Below, piece by piece: positions 41,851 to 51,528 of a stretch of 64,000 nucleotides of DNA. The first letter of the stretch is position 1, and the number at the start of each line of letters is the position of its first letter. The DNA comes from Bacteroidia bacterium. GTDB lineage: Bacteria; Bacteroidota; Bacteroidia; J057. The notes under the pieces are model-generated. The model worked only from the letters and a program-made list of their open reading frames with translations. It was not told the DNA's origin and made no database searches. The stretch lies in contig JAWKNO010000001.1 in the NCBI GenBank assembly GCA_041391665.1, positions 1-64,000 on the forward strand. The letters are read 5' to 3'. The translations under genes and the position numbers were made by a program.

Positions 41851-42870
41851 TTACTTCCCCCACATTTTATCCCAGAATTCTTTCAACTCCTTCTTGCCCA
41901 ATCGGCTGATATCGGGATTTGCCTGGATGATACCGTCATATTCCCCCTCCTTCTGATATACCTCAAAGGTGAATACATACTCAGGGTCGCTGGCGGGATC
42001 CCAGCCGTTGAGCAATCCAAACCGCAAATCGTGCCACAAAAGGGTATCATTTCGCGACTCCAGGGCATAATAACCTTTGCTCACCCAGTTAAGCCGGTCG
42101 ATGACATAGTTTTCTTCTTTTCCCTTTATCAACTGGTGGTTATGGGGAATATGTATAAATGAAATACCCTGAGGATTGCCCAAAAGGGAATAATAGCCAA
42201 TGTCAAATCCAAATGGTTCTTCCGCCACACAATACCAAAGCAGGTTGTTGAGCGGGGTAGGGTAGGTGGAAATGCGGGTAACGCTTTTTCCCTGCTGATG
42301 AAGCGCGTTGGTAAATACTGCCTCCACTTCCATTTTGTTGGCGAGTGTCAGTATCATATAAAAACTGCTGACCAGCAGCCCTGTAGTATTCCATATTCGC
42401 CGCCACCGGCTTTCTTTCCGTAATGTCATCGCCACAATCAGAAAGATCATAAAGGGCACAGTGTACATTGGGTCAACCACAAATATATTATTGAGCGCCA
42501 CCCGGTAGTCACTGAAAGGATAAAACAACTGCGTCCCCCACGTAGTAAAACAGTCCAGCAAAGGATGGGTAATCAGCGACCAAAAAGCCATTTTCGACCA
42601 CTCATTTTGTGTACCCCATTTACCTTTGTAGATCCGGTAAATGAGAAATCCCATCACCGGAGCCATCGCGACACTAAACACAATAGAATGGGTAATTCCT
42701 CTGTGTGCAATAAGGGCACCCAATGGATCCATGAAAAAATTAGCAGAAACATCAAGGTCGGGAATGGTGCCACATATCGCGCCCCAGAGTGGTGCCCGGT
42801 TACCAACCTTCTTACCTAACACAGCCTCACCGACCGCAGCGCCAAGTACTACTTGTGTGATTGAATCCAT
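41851..42870 (-). CDS. Membrane-bound metal-dependent hydrolase (YdjM/DUF457 family)
   Basis: 339 residues. The N-terminus is the family signature MDSITQVVLGAAVGEAVLGKKVG, then GTIPDLDV and HRGITHSIV with metal-binding His, and later WSLITHPLLDCFTTWGTQLFYPFSDYRVA. About four to five membrane helices lie in the first 180 residues, and a soluble tail of about 150 residues follows. A role at the inner membrane on a phospholipid or similar substrate is assumed for the family but not known. It ends 32 bp before the ferritin-VIT1 gene starts, same strand. Confidence 0.93.
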   Translation of the reverse strand: MDSITQVVLGAAVGEAVLGKKVGNRAPLWGAICGTIPDLDVSANFFMDPLGALIAHRGITHSIVFSVAMAPVMGFLIYRIYKGKWGTQNEWSKMAFWSLITHPLLDCFTTWGTQLFYPFSDYRVALNNIFVVDPMYTVPFMIFLIVAMTLRKESRWRRIWNTTGLLVSSFYMILTLANKMEVEAVFTNALHQQGKSVTRISTYPTPLNNLLWYCVAEEPFGFDIGYYSLLGNPQGISFIHIPHNHQLIKGKEENYVIDRLNWVSKGYYALESRNDTLLWHDLRFGLLNGWDPASDPEYVFTFEVYQKEGEYDGIIQANPDISRLGKKELKEFWDKMWGK

Positions 42871-43095
42871 AAAATCAAAACCTTACCTTTTGTTATTTGT
42901 TAATACTCTATGAATTGTTGGCTTAACAATAAATCTGCCTGAGATTGTTTCCCCTTTTTTGAATTCCCGCAATAACGAACTATTTTGTTATGGTTGGGAG
43001 GTGAAAATCGGGGTTAATCTTCATTTTTCCCAGTCAACCACGTTGAAAAACACAATTATTGGGAATTTCTGCCATAAACCTCTGCATCGAACTCC

Positions 43096-46000
43096 ATGAA
43101 ACATCTCTCCTTTCTCTGTGTGTGGTTTTTGACCCTTCTTACTTTTATTTTTGCCGCAAAACCTGTCTTTTCTCAAATTGACTTCACGGCAAATGTCACT
43201 TCCGGATGCAGTCCTATGGTGGTGAATTTCACGCCTACAGCTCCGGGTGCCATCTCTTATAGCTGGAATCTCGGAAATGGAACCATGTCTTCCCTCCAAA
43301 ATCCAGGTGCCACCTATACCACAGCCGGGCAGTTTACCGTAACCCTATCTGTTGCCTATGCAAATGGAACAACACAATCTGTTACAAAGCCCGGATTTAT
43401 CACCATTTTCGCAAACCCCACCTCAAATTTCTCTGCCAATATACTCAACATCTGTCAGGGGGAAAGTGTTCAATTTACTGATCTCTCCACACCCGGCTCA
43501 AACCCCATCACTTCATGGCTATGGGACTTTGGAGACGGATATACGAGCACGCAGATCAATCCCAATCATACTTTTACGGTTCCGGGTGTTTTTCCAATCA
43601 CACTTGTAACCAGTGATGTCAACGGGTGTCAGAATATTCTCCTTAAACCTGGATATATTCTTGTCAACCCTACACCCAACGCCAATTTTACTGTGAATAA
43701 TGCACTGGGATGTACGGCACCCCATAGTGTAACTTTTACCAGTTCGCCCAATGGCCCTTCAGTATCGCATGCATGGACACTTGGCAACGGCGCCACCCCT
43801 ACAACGGCAAATCCGAGCACTACATATACCGCTCCGGGCTCCTATACAGTCACACATATTGTTACCGATACGCTGGGTTGTGCCGATACAGTTGTAAAAA
43901 CCAACCTGATCAGTGTAGGACAAAATACGGTAAATATTCAAGCCAGTGATTATCTGGTTTGTCCGGATGAGGTAGTGAATTTTTTTTGTAATTCACCGGT
44001 AGGTTCGCTGGTAAGCTGGAATTTTGGCGTGCCCGGGCCAGGCTCTACAGCGTGTAACCCCACATTCTCGTATAATCAACCCGGCTCATATATTGTGTCA
44101 GCAACCATTACCAGCGGGAGTGGATGTACATTTACCGGATCGACCATTATCACAGTCAGTGCACCACCTGTTGTGGATTACGCTGTCTCGGATACACTCT
44201 TCTGCGATCCGCCCTTTTCTGTCACCTTTACCAATAATACTACGGGCGCCACTACTTATTTCTGGGAGTTTGGCGACGGAGCAACCTCTGCGGCGGCAAA
44301 TCCTTCCCACACTTATCCGACGCTGCCGGTGTTTAGTCCTACCGGGCAACCATATTATTATGACGTAACCCTTACCGCAACTAATGCCGTCGGCTGCTCA
44401 ACCGCAATCGAAAAGCCTCTTTATGTGGTTACCGGACAAACAGGCGCTTTTTTTGACGCAATTATCCGCGATGGATGCGCGCCACTGGATGTGGATTTTG
44501 TTTCACTCAGTTATTCCCCGTCTCCCGTCATCAGCTATTTCTGGGATTTTGGTAATGGCCAAACTGATACCGTAGCAAACCCTACGACAACGTACCTTGA
44601 TACCGGGGCTTATGACGTAACCCTTATTATAGAAACGCTTCATGGATGCCGTGATACGCTATCGGCATCAGGCTATATCGAAGTGGGCGAGCAACCTATT
44701 GCAGACTTTATCGCAGACACTACCTATTCCTGTGCTTCAGGCGCTATTCAGTTTACCAATCTAAGCCAGAATGCAGACAGTGCCTACTGGTATTTTGGCG
44801 ATGGCGGTCAATCAGGTATATGGAGTCCTTCACATCAGTTTCAGGACACCGGATATATGGATGTGATGCTAATTGTCTTTGACAGGGGTTGTCCCGACAC
44901 CCTTATTAAACCCGCATATATCTATATCGATCCCCCTCTTGCACTGTTTTTGCCTTTGCAGCCATTTATTTGCCATGCACCCGATACGATACAGTTTACG
45001 GACTTTTCCATAGGCGCACAACACTGGCTCTGGGACTTTGGCGACAATACCCCTACTTCGACGTTGCAGAGTCCTGAGCATATTTACACTCAGGAGGGGA
45101 CATATGTTGTTACATTGATTGTCCAAAATGACTCCACACAATGTGGCGATACGACCAATACCGTGATAACCATAAAAGAGGTGGAAGCTGATTTTGTAAC
45201 TGATACCACCTTCGGCTGCCGGCCTTTGACAGTAAACTTTACCGACTCGTCCTACAATGCAGTCAATTGGTTCTGGAACTTCGGAGATGGAAATACATCC
45301 GTCACACAAAATCCTACCCATACTTATCAGAACTCGGGCGTATATACAGTATCGCTATTTGTGCTAAACTCGATATTCTGTCCAGATGATACCGTGATAC
45401 TGCAACATATAAAAGTATATGAACCAAAGGTCGATTTTGGTGTACCTGATCCTACCGGTTGTGCTCCGTATTCCGTTACCTTCAACAATTTAACCACCTC
45501 TCTTGGGCCTGTGACTACGTGGAACTGGAGTTTTGGCCCTGCAGGTGCCACTTCCGGTTTACAAACACCTACTTACACATATACCAATCCCGGCCCTTAT
45601 ACAGTTACCCTTACAGCTACAGACTCTATTGGCTGCAGCAGTTCCAAAACCATTCCCAACTATATATTTGTTACAGAACCTGTTCCGTTTTTTACTGTAA
45701 GCAATCAGGTTCACTGCATCAATAACCCCATTACTTTTACCAACCTCTCCACTGGTTTTGGCATTACCAGTTACCTGTGGGATTTTGGTGACAATACCAC
45801 ATCCAACGCACAAAACCCTGTTCATACCTATCTCGCAAATGGCATTTACAATGCCAGTCTCACAATCACAGATATCAACGGGTGTGACAGTACCTACACG
45901 GTACCCATAACCATTGCCACCCCACAGGTCAATTTTGTTGCGGATACCACTTTTGCAACCTGTCCGCCCCTGCTGGTAAATTTCACGACTTCTGTTTTTT

Positions 46001-48837
46001 CTCCTCATACCTTTACCAGTTGGCAATGGAGTTTTGGCGACCTGAGTTCTTCTGTAGGCCAAAATCCCTCTCACGTATATGCAGTACCCGGTGATTTTGA
46101 TGTTACCCTCATCGCGACCACTGCAGGAGGATGTAAAGACACCGTAACCATTCCATCGATGATCAATGTCGGCGGCCCCTACGGTTCGTTTTCCTTCACG
46201 CCACTGCAAATATGTCCGGGGTTACCTGTCAGCTTTTCTGCCCTTGGTACGCCGAATGTTGCACAATTTAACTGGGATCTGGATGGCGGGAATCTCGCAT
46301 CAGGACAAAATATTTCTTTTGCCTACACCAATCCGGGTATTTACCATCCGCTGTTGATTGTAGAAGATAGTGCAGGCTGTCAGGTGCTTATTGAATCGCC
46401 GGATAGTATTCTGGTATTTCCAAAGCCTGTGGCAAATTTCTCCGCAACAGCCCCCTTATTATGCGATTCCGGTGCGGTAAGTTTTACCAATTTAAGTACC
46501 CCTGCTGCGCTGGTCAACCAGTGGAGCTGGGACTTTGGCGACAATATCGGCATTTCTGCGATTGCCAGCCCCAGCTATTTTTACGGTCAGCCCGGAACGT
46601 ATGATGTAACGCTGACTGTTACAACCGTGAATGGCTGTAAAGACACGCTGCTGATTCCGGCTGCTGCGACTGTAAATGAATCTCCCATAGCGGCCATAGC
46701 TGTTACTGATTCTGTGGGTTGTATGCCCCTGAGTGTAACTTTCAGCGACATCTCTCCGGTCAACAGTTCCCCGACTGCGAGCTGGCAATGGAATTCAGGA
46801 ATCACCGGAATAGGAGCCACGACACAGACCTATCCATTTACCTATCAAAACCCTGGATTTTACACGGCGACACTTACCATTACAGATAGCCAGGGGTGCA
46901 CAGGCAGTGACAGCCAGGACATTGAAGTATGGGCCTTGCCAGAACCCAATTTTGTCGCGGACGACAGTTTTGGTTGCGCCCCAAAAATTGTACAATTTAC
47001 CGATCTCACCCCTACGGCTATAGATTGGAGATGGCGGTTTGGCGATGCATCGTTAGGAAGTCAGCTGGAAGATCCCCAGCATATTTATCAGGCAGACGGA
47101 ATCTATACAGTATCACTTCGGGTATGGGATCTAAACGGCTGTACGGATTCCCTTACGAAGCCCAACTACATCGTCCTGAATCACCCGGACGCCGCATTTA
47201 CGGTCAGCGATCGTATTGTTTGTCCTTCTGTACCCGTCAGCTTCACAGATATCAGCCAGTCTGATACGCTCATCTCAGGATGGCTTTGGGATTTTGGGGA
47301 TAATACAACCAGTACGCAGCAAAATCCGATTCATACTTACCAAAACCCGGGAATATATACCATCACGCTTACCGTCACAGACGTATTTGGCTGTACCGAT
47401 GCAGTAACCCTTCCTGAGCATATTCAGGTATTGGTCGATGAAGAACCAGTTGTACCCAATATCCGGTATGTCACCGTAACCAGCAATATCGCTACGGAGA
47501 TTTCATTTGACCCCTACGACAATTTCCGCAACGACTTTGACCGCTATGAAGTCTTCCGACAGGACCCCTCCGGTACATGGCAAATGATATTTACCACTAC
47601 AGACATCACAGAAACCACCATTACAGATGCAGGGCTAGACACGCGGAATAACGTTTACTGCTACAGAATACAAGTGGTAAATTACTGCGAACGGCGGTCA
47701 GATATCGGAGATTCAGAAGTCCATTGTACCATTTTGCTGACGACTACCGCGCAGACAGATCAGATTTTACTCGACTGGACACCATATCTGGGGTGGAATG
47801 AAATAGAAGAATACCGGATTTACCGGGTAAACGGATACGCCACAACAGGAATGAACCTGATTGCGACAGTTCCCGGTAACGTCACGACATTTACCGATAC
47901 CGATATGTTTTGTTATGACGCTTATACCTACCGGATTGAAGCTAAAGAGACAGGAAACAGTACCCTTTCGCGGAGTAATATTAATAAAAATACCCCTATT
48001 CACTTTGGCCCGCCCAACCCGATGCATATGATACGGGCGACAGTGGAGGACAATATTTTTGTAAAAATAGAATGGGAAGATATACCAGCAGGAGAGGATC
48101 TGGTGCGGGTCGAAATTGAGCGAAATGCTGGCAATGGATTTCAGAATCTTCTAAGTCAGCCCGTTTCGAGTCCGGTGCGGATGTATGAAGACAGAGATGT
48201 TTCGGTGAATACAAAATACTATCAGTACCGGGCAGTTGTAGTCGATACTTGTGGAGACAGAACACCTTTAGGCCGATGGGCTACCAGTATTCTCCTTGAG
48301 GCAGAAAGAGTGAGAGGGGTGGTTTATCTGAACTGGAACCCCTATGAAACCTGGGCTTTTGGTGTAGACCGTTATGAAATCGAAGTATTTGATGAAACCA
48401 GCCTTCAATACCTGCAAGTAGCAACCGTCCCGGGCAGCGCAAATACTTATGCAGACGAAAAAACCGACCTGGCGCAGGGGAGCTATTGTTATCGGGTAAT
48501 CGCCTGGGAAGCGGGCGGAAACGGGCAAACCAGCCTTTCAAATGAAACCTGTGTGGTCGTGGATCCCCTGTTGTATTTCCCCAATGCCTTTACCCCCAAC
48601 TTCGATTTGGTCAATGACAGGTTTATTATTCCGGGTGCGTTTATCAGTCAGTTTCGGATGGAGATATACAACCGGTGGGGGCAAAAGATATTTGAAACCG
48701 ACTCACAGGAAGACGGGTGGGATGGCACTTCACAGGGGATAGCCGTTCCTGAAGGTGTGTATGTATTTAAAGTAAGCGGAACAGGATATTCGGGAGAGGT
48801 TATTCAGCGATCCGGGACTGTAACCCTGCTTCGGTAG
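43096..48837 (+). CDS. Giant PKD-repeat surface protein with T9SS type B sorting domain
   Basis: 1913 residues with a signal peptide (MKHLSFLCVWFLTLLTFIFAAKPVFSQ). Seventeen PKD-like Ig domains (about 28-1445) follow, each with WxFG(D/N)G, a NPxHxY strand and GxYxVTLxV, such as WLWDFGDGYTSTQINPNHTF. Three fibronectin/Ig-like domains come next (about 1455-1825: LDWTPYLGWNEIEEYRIYRV; LNWNPYETWAFGVDRYEIEVF). The CHU_C T9SS type B domain closes the protein (1826-1913: YFPNAFTPNFDLVNDRFIIPG, MEIYNRWGQKIFETDSQEDGWDG). A surface adhesin or gliding-related protein exported by T9SS is likely. The gene stands alone; its last 38 bp overlap the convergent NUDIX gene. Confidence 0.95.
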   Translation: MKHLSFLCVWFLTLLTFIFAAKPVFSQIDFTANVTSGCSPMVVNFTPTAPGAISYSWNLGNGTMSSLQNPGATYTTAGQFTVTLSVAYANGTTQSVTKPGFITIFANPTSNFSANILNICQGESVQFTDLSTPGSNPITSWLWDFGDGYTSTQINPNHTFTVPGVFPITLVTSDVNGCQNILLKPGYILVNPTPNANFTVNNALGCTAPHSVTFTSSPNGPSVSHAWTLGNGATPTTANPSTTYTAPGSYTVTHIVTDTLGCADTVVKTNLISVGQNTVNIQASDYLVCPDEVVNFFCNSPVGSLVSWNFGVPGPGSTACNPTFSYNQPGSYIVSATITSGSGCTFTGSTIITVSAPPVVDYAVSDTLFCDPPFSVTFTNNTTGATTYFWEFGDGATSAAANPSHTYPTLPVFSPTGQPYYYDVTLTATNAVGCSTAIEKPLYVVTGQTGAFFDAIIRDGCAPLDVDFVSLSYSPSPVISYFWDFGNGQTDTVANPTTTYLDTGAYDVTLIIETLHGCRDTLSASGYIEVGEQPIADFIADTTYSCASGAIQFTNLSQNADSAYWYFGDGGQSGIWSPSHQFQDTGYMDVMLIVFDRGCPDTLIKPAYIYIDPPLALFLPLQPFICHAPDTIQFTDFSIGAQHWLWDFGDNTPTSTLQSPEHIYTQEGTYVVTLIVQNDSTQCGDTTNTVITIKEVEADFVTDTTFGCRPLTVNFTDSSYNAVNWFWNFGDGNTSVTQNPTHTYQNSGVYTVSLFVLNSIFCPDDTVILQHIKVYEPKVDFGVPDPTGCAPYSVTFNNLTTSLGPVTTWNWSFGPAGATSGLQTPTYTYTNPGPYTVTLTATDSIGCSSSKTIPNYIFVTEPVPFFTVSNQVHCINNPITFTNLSTGFGITSYLWDFGDNTTSNAQNPVHTYLANGIYNASLTITDINGCDSTYTVPITIATPQVNFVADTTFATCPPLLVNFTTSVFSPHTFTSWQWSFGDLSSSVGQNPSHVYAVPGDFDVTLIATTAGGCKDTVTIPSMINVGGPYGSFSFTPLQICPGLPVSFSALGTPNVAQFNWDLDGGNLASGQNISFAYTNPGIYHPLLIVEDSAGCQVLIESPDSILVFPKPVANFSATAPLLCDSGAVSFTNLSTPAALVNQWSWDFGDNIGISAIASPSYFYGQPGTYDVTLTVTTVNGCKDTLLIPAAATVNESPIAAIAVTDSVGCMPLSVTFSDISPVNSSPTASWQWNSGITGIGATTQTYPFTYQNPGFYTATLTITDSQGCTGSDSQDIEVWALPEPNFVADDSFGCAPKIVQFTDLTPTAIDWRWRFGDASLGSQLEDPQHIYQADGIYTVSLRVWDLNGCTDSLTKPNYIVLNHPDAAFTVSDRIVCPSVPVSFTDISQSDTLISGWLWDFGDNTTSTQQNPIHTYQNPGIYTITLTVTDVFGCTDAVTLPEHIQVLVDEEPVVPNIRYVTVTSNIATEISFDPYDNFRNDFDRYEVFRQDPSGTWQMIFTTTDITETTITDAGLDTRNNVYCYRIQVVNYCERRSDIGDSEVHCTILLTTTAQTDQILLDWTPYLGWNEIEEYRIYRVNGYATTGMNLIATVPGNVTTFTDTDMFCYDAYTYRIEAKETGNSTLSRSNINKNTPIHFGPPNPMHMIRATVEDNIFVKIEWEDIPAGEDLVRVEIERNAGNGFQNLLSQPVSSPVRMYEDRDVSVNTKYYQYRAVVVDTCGDRTPLGRWATSILLEAERVRGVVYLNWNPYETWAFGVDRYEIEVFDETSLQYLQVATVPGSANTYADEKTDLAQGSYCYRVIAWEAGGNGQTSLSNETCVVVDPLLYFPNAFTPNFDLVNDRFIIPGAFISQFRMEIYNRWGQKIFETDSQEDGWDGTSQGIAVPEGVYVFKVSGTGYSGEVIQRSGTVTLLR

Positions 48838-49291
48838 CCGGAGTTGCAAATGCATCCGATTTTCCGGGAATGGGATCAATAAGCTGGTGGAGAAAATCAG
48901 TCTGTCCTTTGGCCAAAGTTTTCCGGGCCTCCGCCACAGATATCCACTGAAACTCATAGACATGCCCATCATCTTTTCCAAAGGAATTTACACGGTGCAC
49001 CCAGTGCTGTGCGGGCGATTCCAGCGATTCTACCTGAAAGAAGTGCCAGGTTTCTCTTCTCAGTGGCTTTCGGTAAATGGTACGGCCAAGTTTACCGACA
49101 AACCGAAGATGAACAAGACCTGATTCTTCCTCAATCTCACGATACAAAGTTTCTTCTTCTTTTTCACCAGGCTCAACCGTGCCTCCGGGAACCTGAATAC
49201 CCAAATCTGGGAAGTGACGGTTACTATACACCAGAATTTGCCGGACTCCATCACTCATCCGAGTGATATAAGCGAATACTTTATTTTTCAT
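48800..49291 (-). CDS. NUDIX hydrolase
   Basis: 163 residues from ATG 49291 (MKNKVFAYITRMSDGVRQILVYSN); the longer frame adds 14 weak codons. The Nudix box GGTVEPGEKEEETLYREIEE-ESGL has all catalytic Glu positions. The remainder (KPLRRETWHFFQVESLE, DDGHVYEFQWISVAEA) fits the fold. The substrate is a nucleoside-diphosphate derivative or similar, not predictable. The gene runs antisense into the end of the PKD gene for 38 bp, so its last 12 residues lie over the sorting domain code. Confidence 0.93.
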   Translation of the reverse strand: MKNKVFAYITRMSDGVRQILVYSNRHFPDLGIQVPGGTVEPGEKEEETLYREIEEESGLVHLRFVGKLGRTIYRKPLRRETWHFFQVESLESPAQHWVHRVNSFGKDDGHVYEFQWISVAEARKTLAKGQTDFLHQLIDPIPGKSDAFATPATEAGLQSRIAE

Positions 49292-49448
49292 GAAACCGTT
49301 TTGGCTGCCAGGGAAACTAAGCTCAGTCAACAATATCTGCTAATATTGGTCCCGGTTGGGTCACAAGCACATTACTGCAATTATACAATATAAGCAGGAT
49401 GCATGAGTAATCCAAGTATTCGCATACCGAAATATCCGAAAATAAAAA

Positions 49449-50825
49449 CTAAATAAGGGAGGATTCGTCCCGGATTTGGGAGTTGGTCAGCGTCCAGAAG
49501 CGGTAAACCAGCGCCAACGCCGCGATCCCCAATCCCACAACAAAACCATACCAGAGCCCGTCAATGCCGTATCCCAGTTTAAAACCCATGACATAACCGA
49601 TAGGCAGGGCAAGCACCCAATAGGCCACAAAAGTAATGAGCGTAGGGACCCGCACATCCTGAATACCGCGAAGAATTCCAATTCCAACAGCCTGAATGCC
49701 ATCAAAAAGCTGGAAAAAAGCAGCAATAATCATCAAACGGGAAGCGACTTCCAGCACCTGTGTATTTTCTACATATTGATGAGGAAACCAGTGGCGCCCA
49801 ATGACAAGCGCAAGTGAAAAAAACATCATTAAAACGGCGCCGAGATAAACCCCGGCCATACCGGCCTGGCGCATTCCCGGAAGGTCTCTCCGCCCCAGCG
49901 AAGTGCCGACCCTTATCGCTGCCCCGGCAGAAATTCCCGATACAACCATATAGGTAACGGAAGACAGATTAATCACAATCTGATGGGCAGACCGATCCAC
50001 CGGCCCCAGCCACCCGGCCATTATCACGGCACCGCCAAAGGCACCTACTTCAAAAAAGTACTGCATACCCGAAGGGAGTCCGATGGAGACAATTTTCCGG
50101 ATAACGTTTATCTGCATCTCTTTCCACCGGAATGCAGGGTGATAGTTGGCAAACCTTTTGGATCGAACGATATATCCGGCCATCAGCAAAAACATCAGGA
50201 TGCGACTGGAAAGCGTGGCGACACCCGCACCGTTTAGTTCCCAGCGGGGAAATCCCCAATAACCATTGATAAGCACCCAATTGGCGACTGTATTAAACGC
50301 CAGCCCGATCAGAGTAATATACATAGCCGGCCGGGTAAGCGAAAGTCCGTCAGAAAACTGTTTATATACAAGAAACAGCAGCATGGGAAGAACGGAGATA
50401 TTCAGTATATGCAGATAAGGAGTTGCGAGGCGGACATCTTCCTCCGGTTGATCCAGAAAAGGCATAAGCAAAGTACCGCCAAACATAAGCAGGCCGATCA
50501 CAAATGCAGTAGCAATACCCACCCACACCCCCTGTCGGAGATAGCGGCCACATGCGTCAGGGTTTTGGCTGGCCTCGGCTTCAGCTACAAGAGGCGAAAT
50601 GGCAAACGTCATTCCCATACCCAGGACTACCAGGATAAAAAAAATGCTGTTGGCCAGGGAAGCGGCGGAAAGAAACCGATACCCGAGATCACCAATCATG
50701 ACATTATCCACTACCCCCATCAACACTACCCCCAACTGCCCGATGATCACGGGAGCCGAGAGTTTGATGGTTTCACGCATGTGATCCCCATAACGAATCA
50801 GAAAACGCAGGATCGACCTTTTCAT
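49449..50825 (-). CDS. MATE family efflux transporter
   Basis: 458 residues, twelve membrane helices, starting with MKRSILRFLIRYGDHMRETIKLSAPV. The first 24 codons of the longer frame (to 50897) are unrelated. Family features: IIGQLGVVLMGVVDNVMIGDLGY, a repeat-half start LIGLAFNTVANWVLINGYWGFP and IVSIGLPSGMQYFFEVGAFGG. Exports cationic drugs or metabolites by Na or H antiport. Monocistronic; divergent from the rimP operon (ATGs 174 bp apart). Confidence 0.95.
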   Translation of the reverse strand: MKRSILRFLIRYGDHMRETIKLSAPVIIGQLGVVLMGVVDNVMIGDLGYRFLSAASLANSIFFILVVLGMGMTFAISPLVAEAEASQNPDACGRYLRQGVWVGIATAFVIGLLMFGGTLLMPFLDQPEEDVRLATPYLHILNISVLPMLLFLVYKQFSDGLSLTRPAMYITLIGLAFNTVANWVLINGYWGFPRWELNGAGVATLSSRILMFLLMAGYIVRSKRFANYHPAFRWKEMQINVIRKIVSIGLPSGMQYFFEVGAFGGAVIMAGWLGPVDRSAHQIVINLSSVTYMVVSGISAGAAIRVGTSLGRRDLPGMRQAGMAGVYLGAVLMMFFSLALVIGRHWFPHQYVENTQVLEVASRLMIIAAFFQLFDGIQAVGIGILRGIQDVRVPTLITFVAYWVLALPIGYVMGFKLGYGIDGLWYGFVVGLGIAALALVYRFWTLTNSQIRDESSLI

Positions 50826-50913
50826 TATAAGCTTGAGTGTTGGCAGACAAAGTTGAGACAAATAATTGAATCCACAATACCGATGCAAGAGAAACAAAGC
50901 TTTTGATCACCCG

Positions 50914-50944
50914 TTGGATTTGTAAATAAAAAGTTTTACCTTTG
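50914..50944 (+). promoter_or_regulatory. Bacteroidota-type promoter of the rimP-nusA-infB operon
   Basis: TTG (50914-50916), a 20-nt spacer and TACCTTTG (50937-50944) match TTG-N19-21-TAnnTTTG. Transcription should start near 50951, giving a leader of about 50 nt that contains a terminator-like hairpin. Confidence 0.65.
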
Positions 50945-50969
50945 TTTTCGTAACACTTATTAAGGCTGG

Positions 50970-50996
50970 AAGGGAGTACAACTCCCTTATTTTTTT
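50970..50996 (+). terminator. Terminator-like hairpin in the rimP leader (attenuator candidate)
   Basis: Perfect 8-bp stem AAGGGAGT/ACTCCCTT (50970-50977, 50981-50988), loop ACA, and T7 at 50990-50996, only three bases before the rimP ATG (51000). It lies after the operon promoter, so it is inside the transcript. It could attenuate the operon or block the ribosome site. Confidence 0.65.
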
Positions 50997-50999
50997 GCT

Positions 51000-51485
51000 A
51001 TGCTGACAGATTCTCTTCGAGAGGTTATTATCCAAAATATTGCTGCTACCAACCCCCACGCGTTTGTTGTGGATCTTCGCTTGAAAAGGGGAAAGCAGAG
51101 TGTATTAAGCATAAAAGTTGATACAGATAAAGGGATTAGCCTGTCAGAATGCGCAGAAATCAGCCGGAAACTGGGTATGTTACTGGAGAATTCGGAGGAG
51201 ATGAATTTCCCGTTTAACCTGGAGGTATCTTCTCCGGGTGTAGGTTACCCTCTGATGCTTCACCGGCAATATGTAAATAATATTGGCAGACATCTTCAGG
51301 TTATTAAAATAAGTGATAATACAGAGGTTAAAGGAAAGCTGGTAGCAGTAGAAGAGGAATATCTGGAGTTGGAAGCTTTGGCGCAAAAGAAAAAGAAAAA
51401 AACGACAGAGCCGGAAGAAGAAGCGGCAAACATCCAGATTCTTTTTACCGATATTAAAGAAGCAAAAGTGATTATTATATTCTGA
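51000..51485 (+). CDS. rimP: Ribosome maturation factor RimP
   Basis: 161 residues, normal length. Needed for 30S subunit maturation. Pattern: VVDLRLKRGKQSVLSIKVDTDKGISLSECAEISRKLG, the central FNLEVSSPGVGYPL motif, then the C-terminal SH3-like domain with KLVAVEEEYLELEAL and a lysine-rich insert (KKKKK). First gene of the conserved rimP-nusA-infB operon; nusA starts 43 bp downstream. Confidence 0.96.
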   Translation: MLTDSLREVIIQNIAATNPHAFVVDLRLKRGKQSVLSIKVDTDKGISLSECAEISRKLGMLLENSEEMNFPFNLEVSSPGVGYPLMLHRQYVNNIGRHLQVIKISDNTEVKGKLVAVEEEYLELEALAQKKKKKTTEPEEEAANIQILFTDIKEAKVIIIF

Positions 51486-51528
51486 AACGAAGGTTCCCGG
51501 CACAGGCCGGAAGTCAATTTCAAAAACC

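Noticed and set aside
45559..46209. Minus-strand open frame of 216 codons
   Set aside because: Antisense to the PKD repeats; Cys/Gly-rich shadow.
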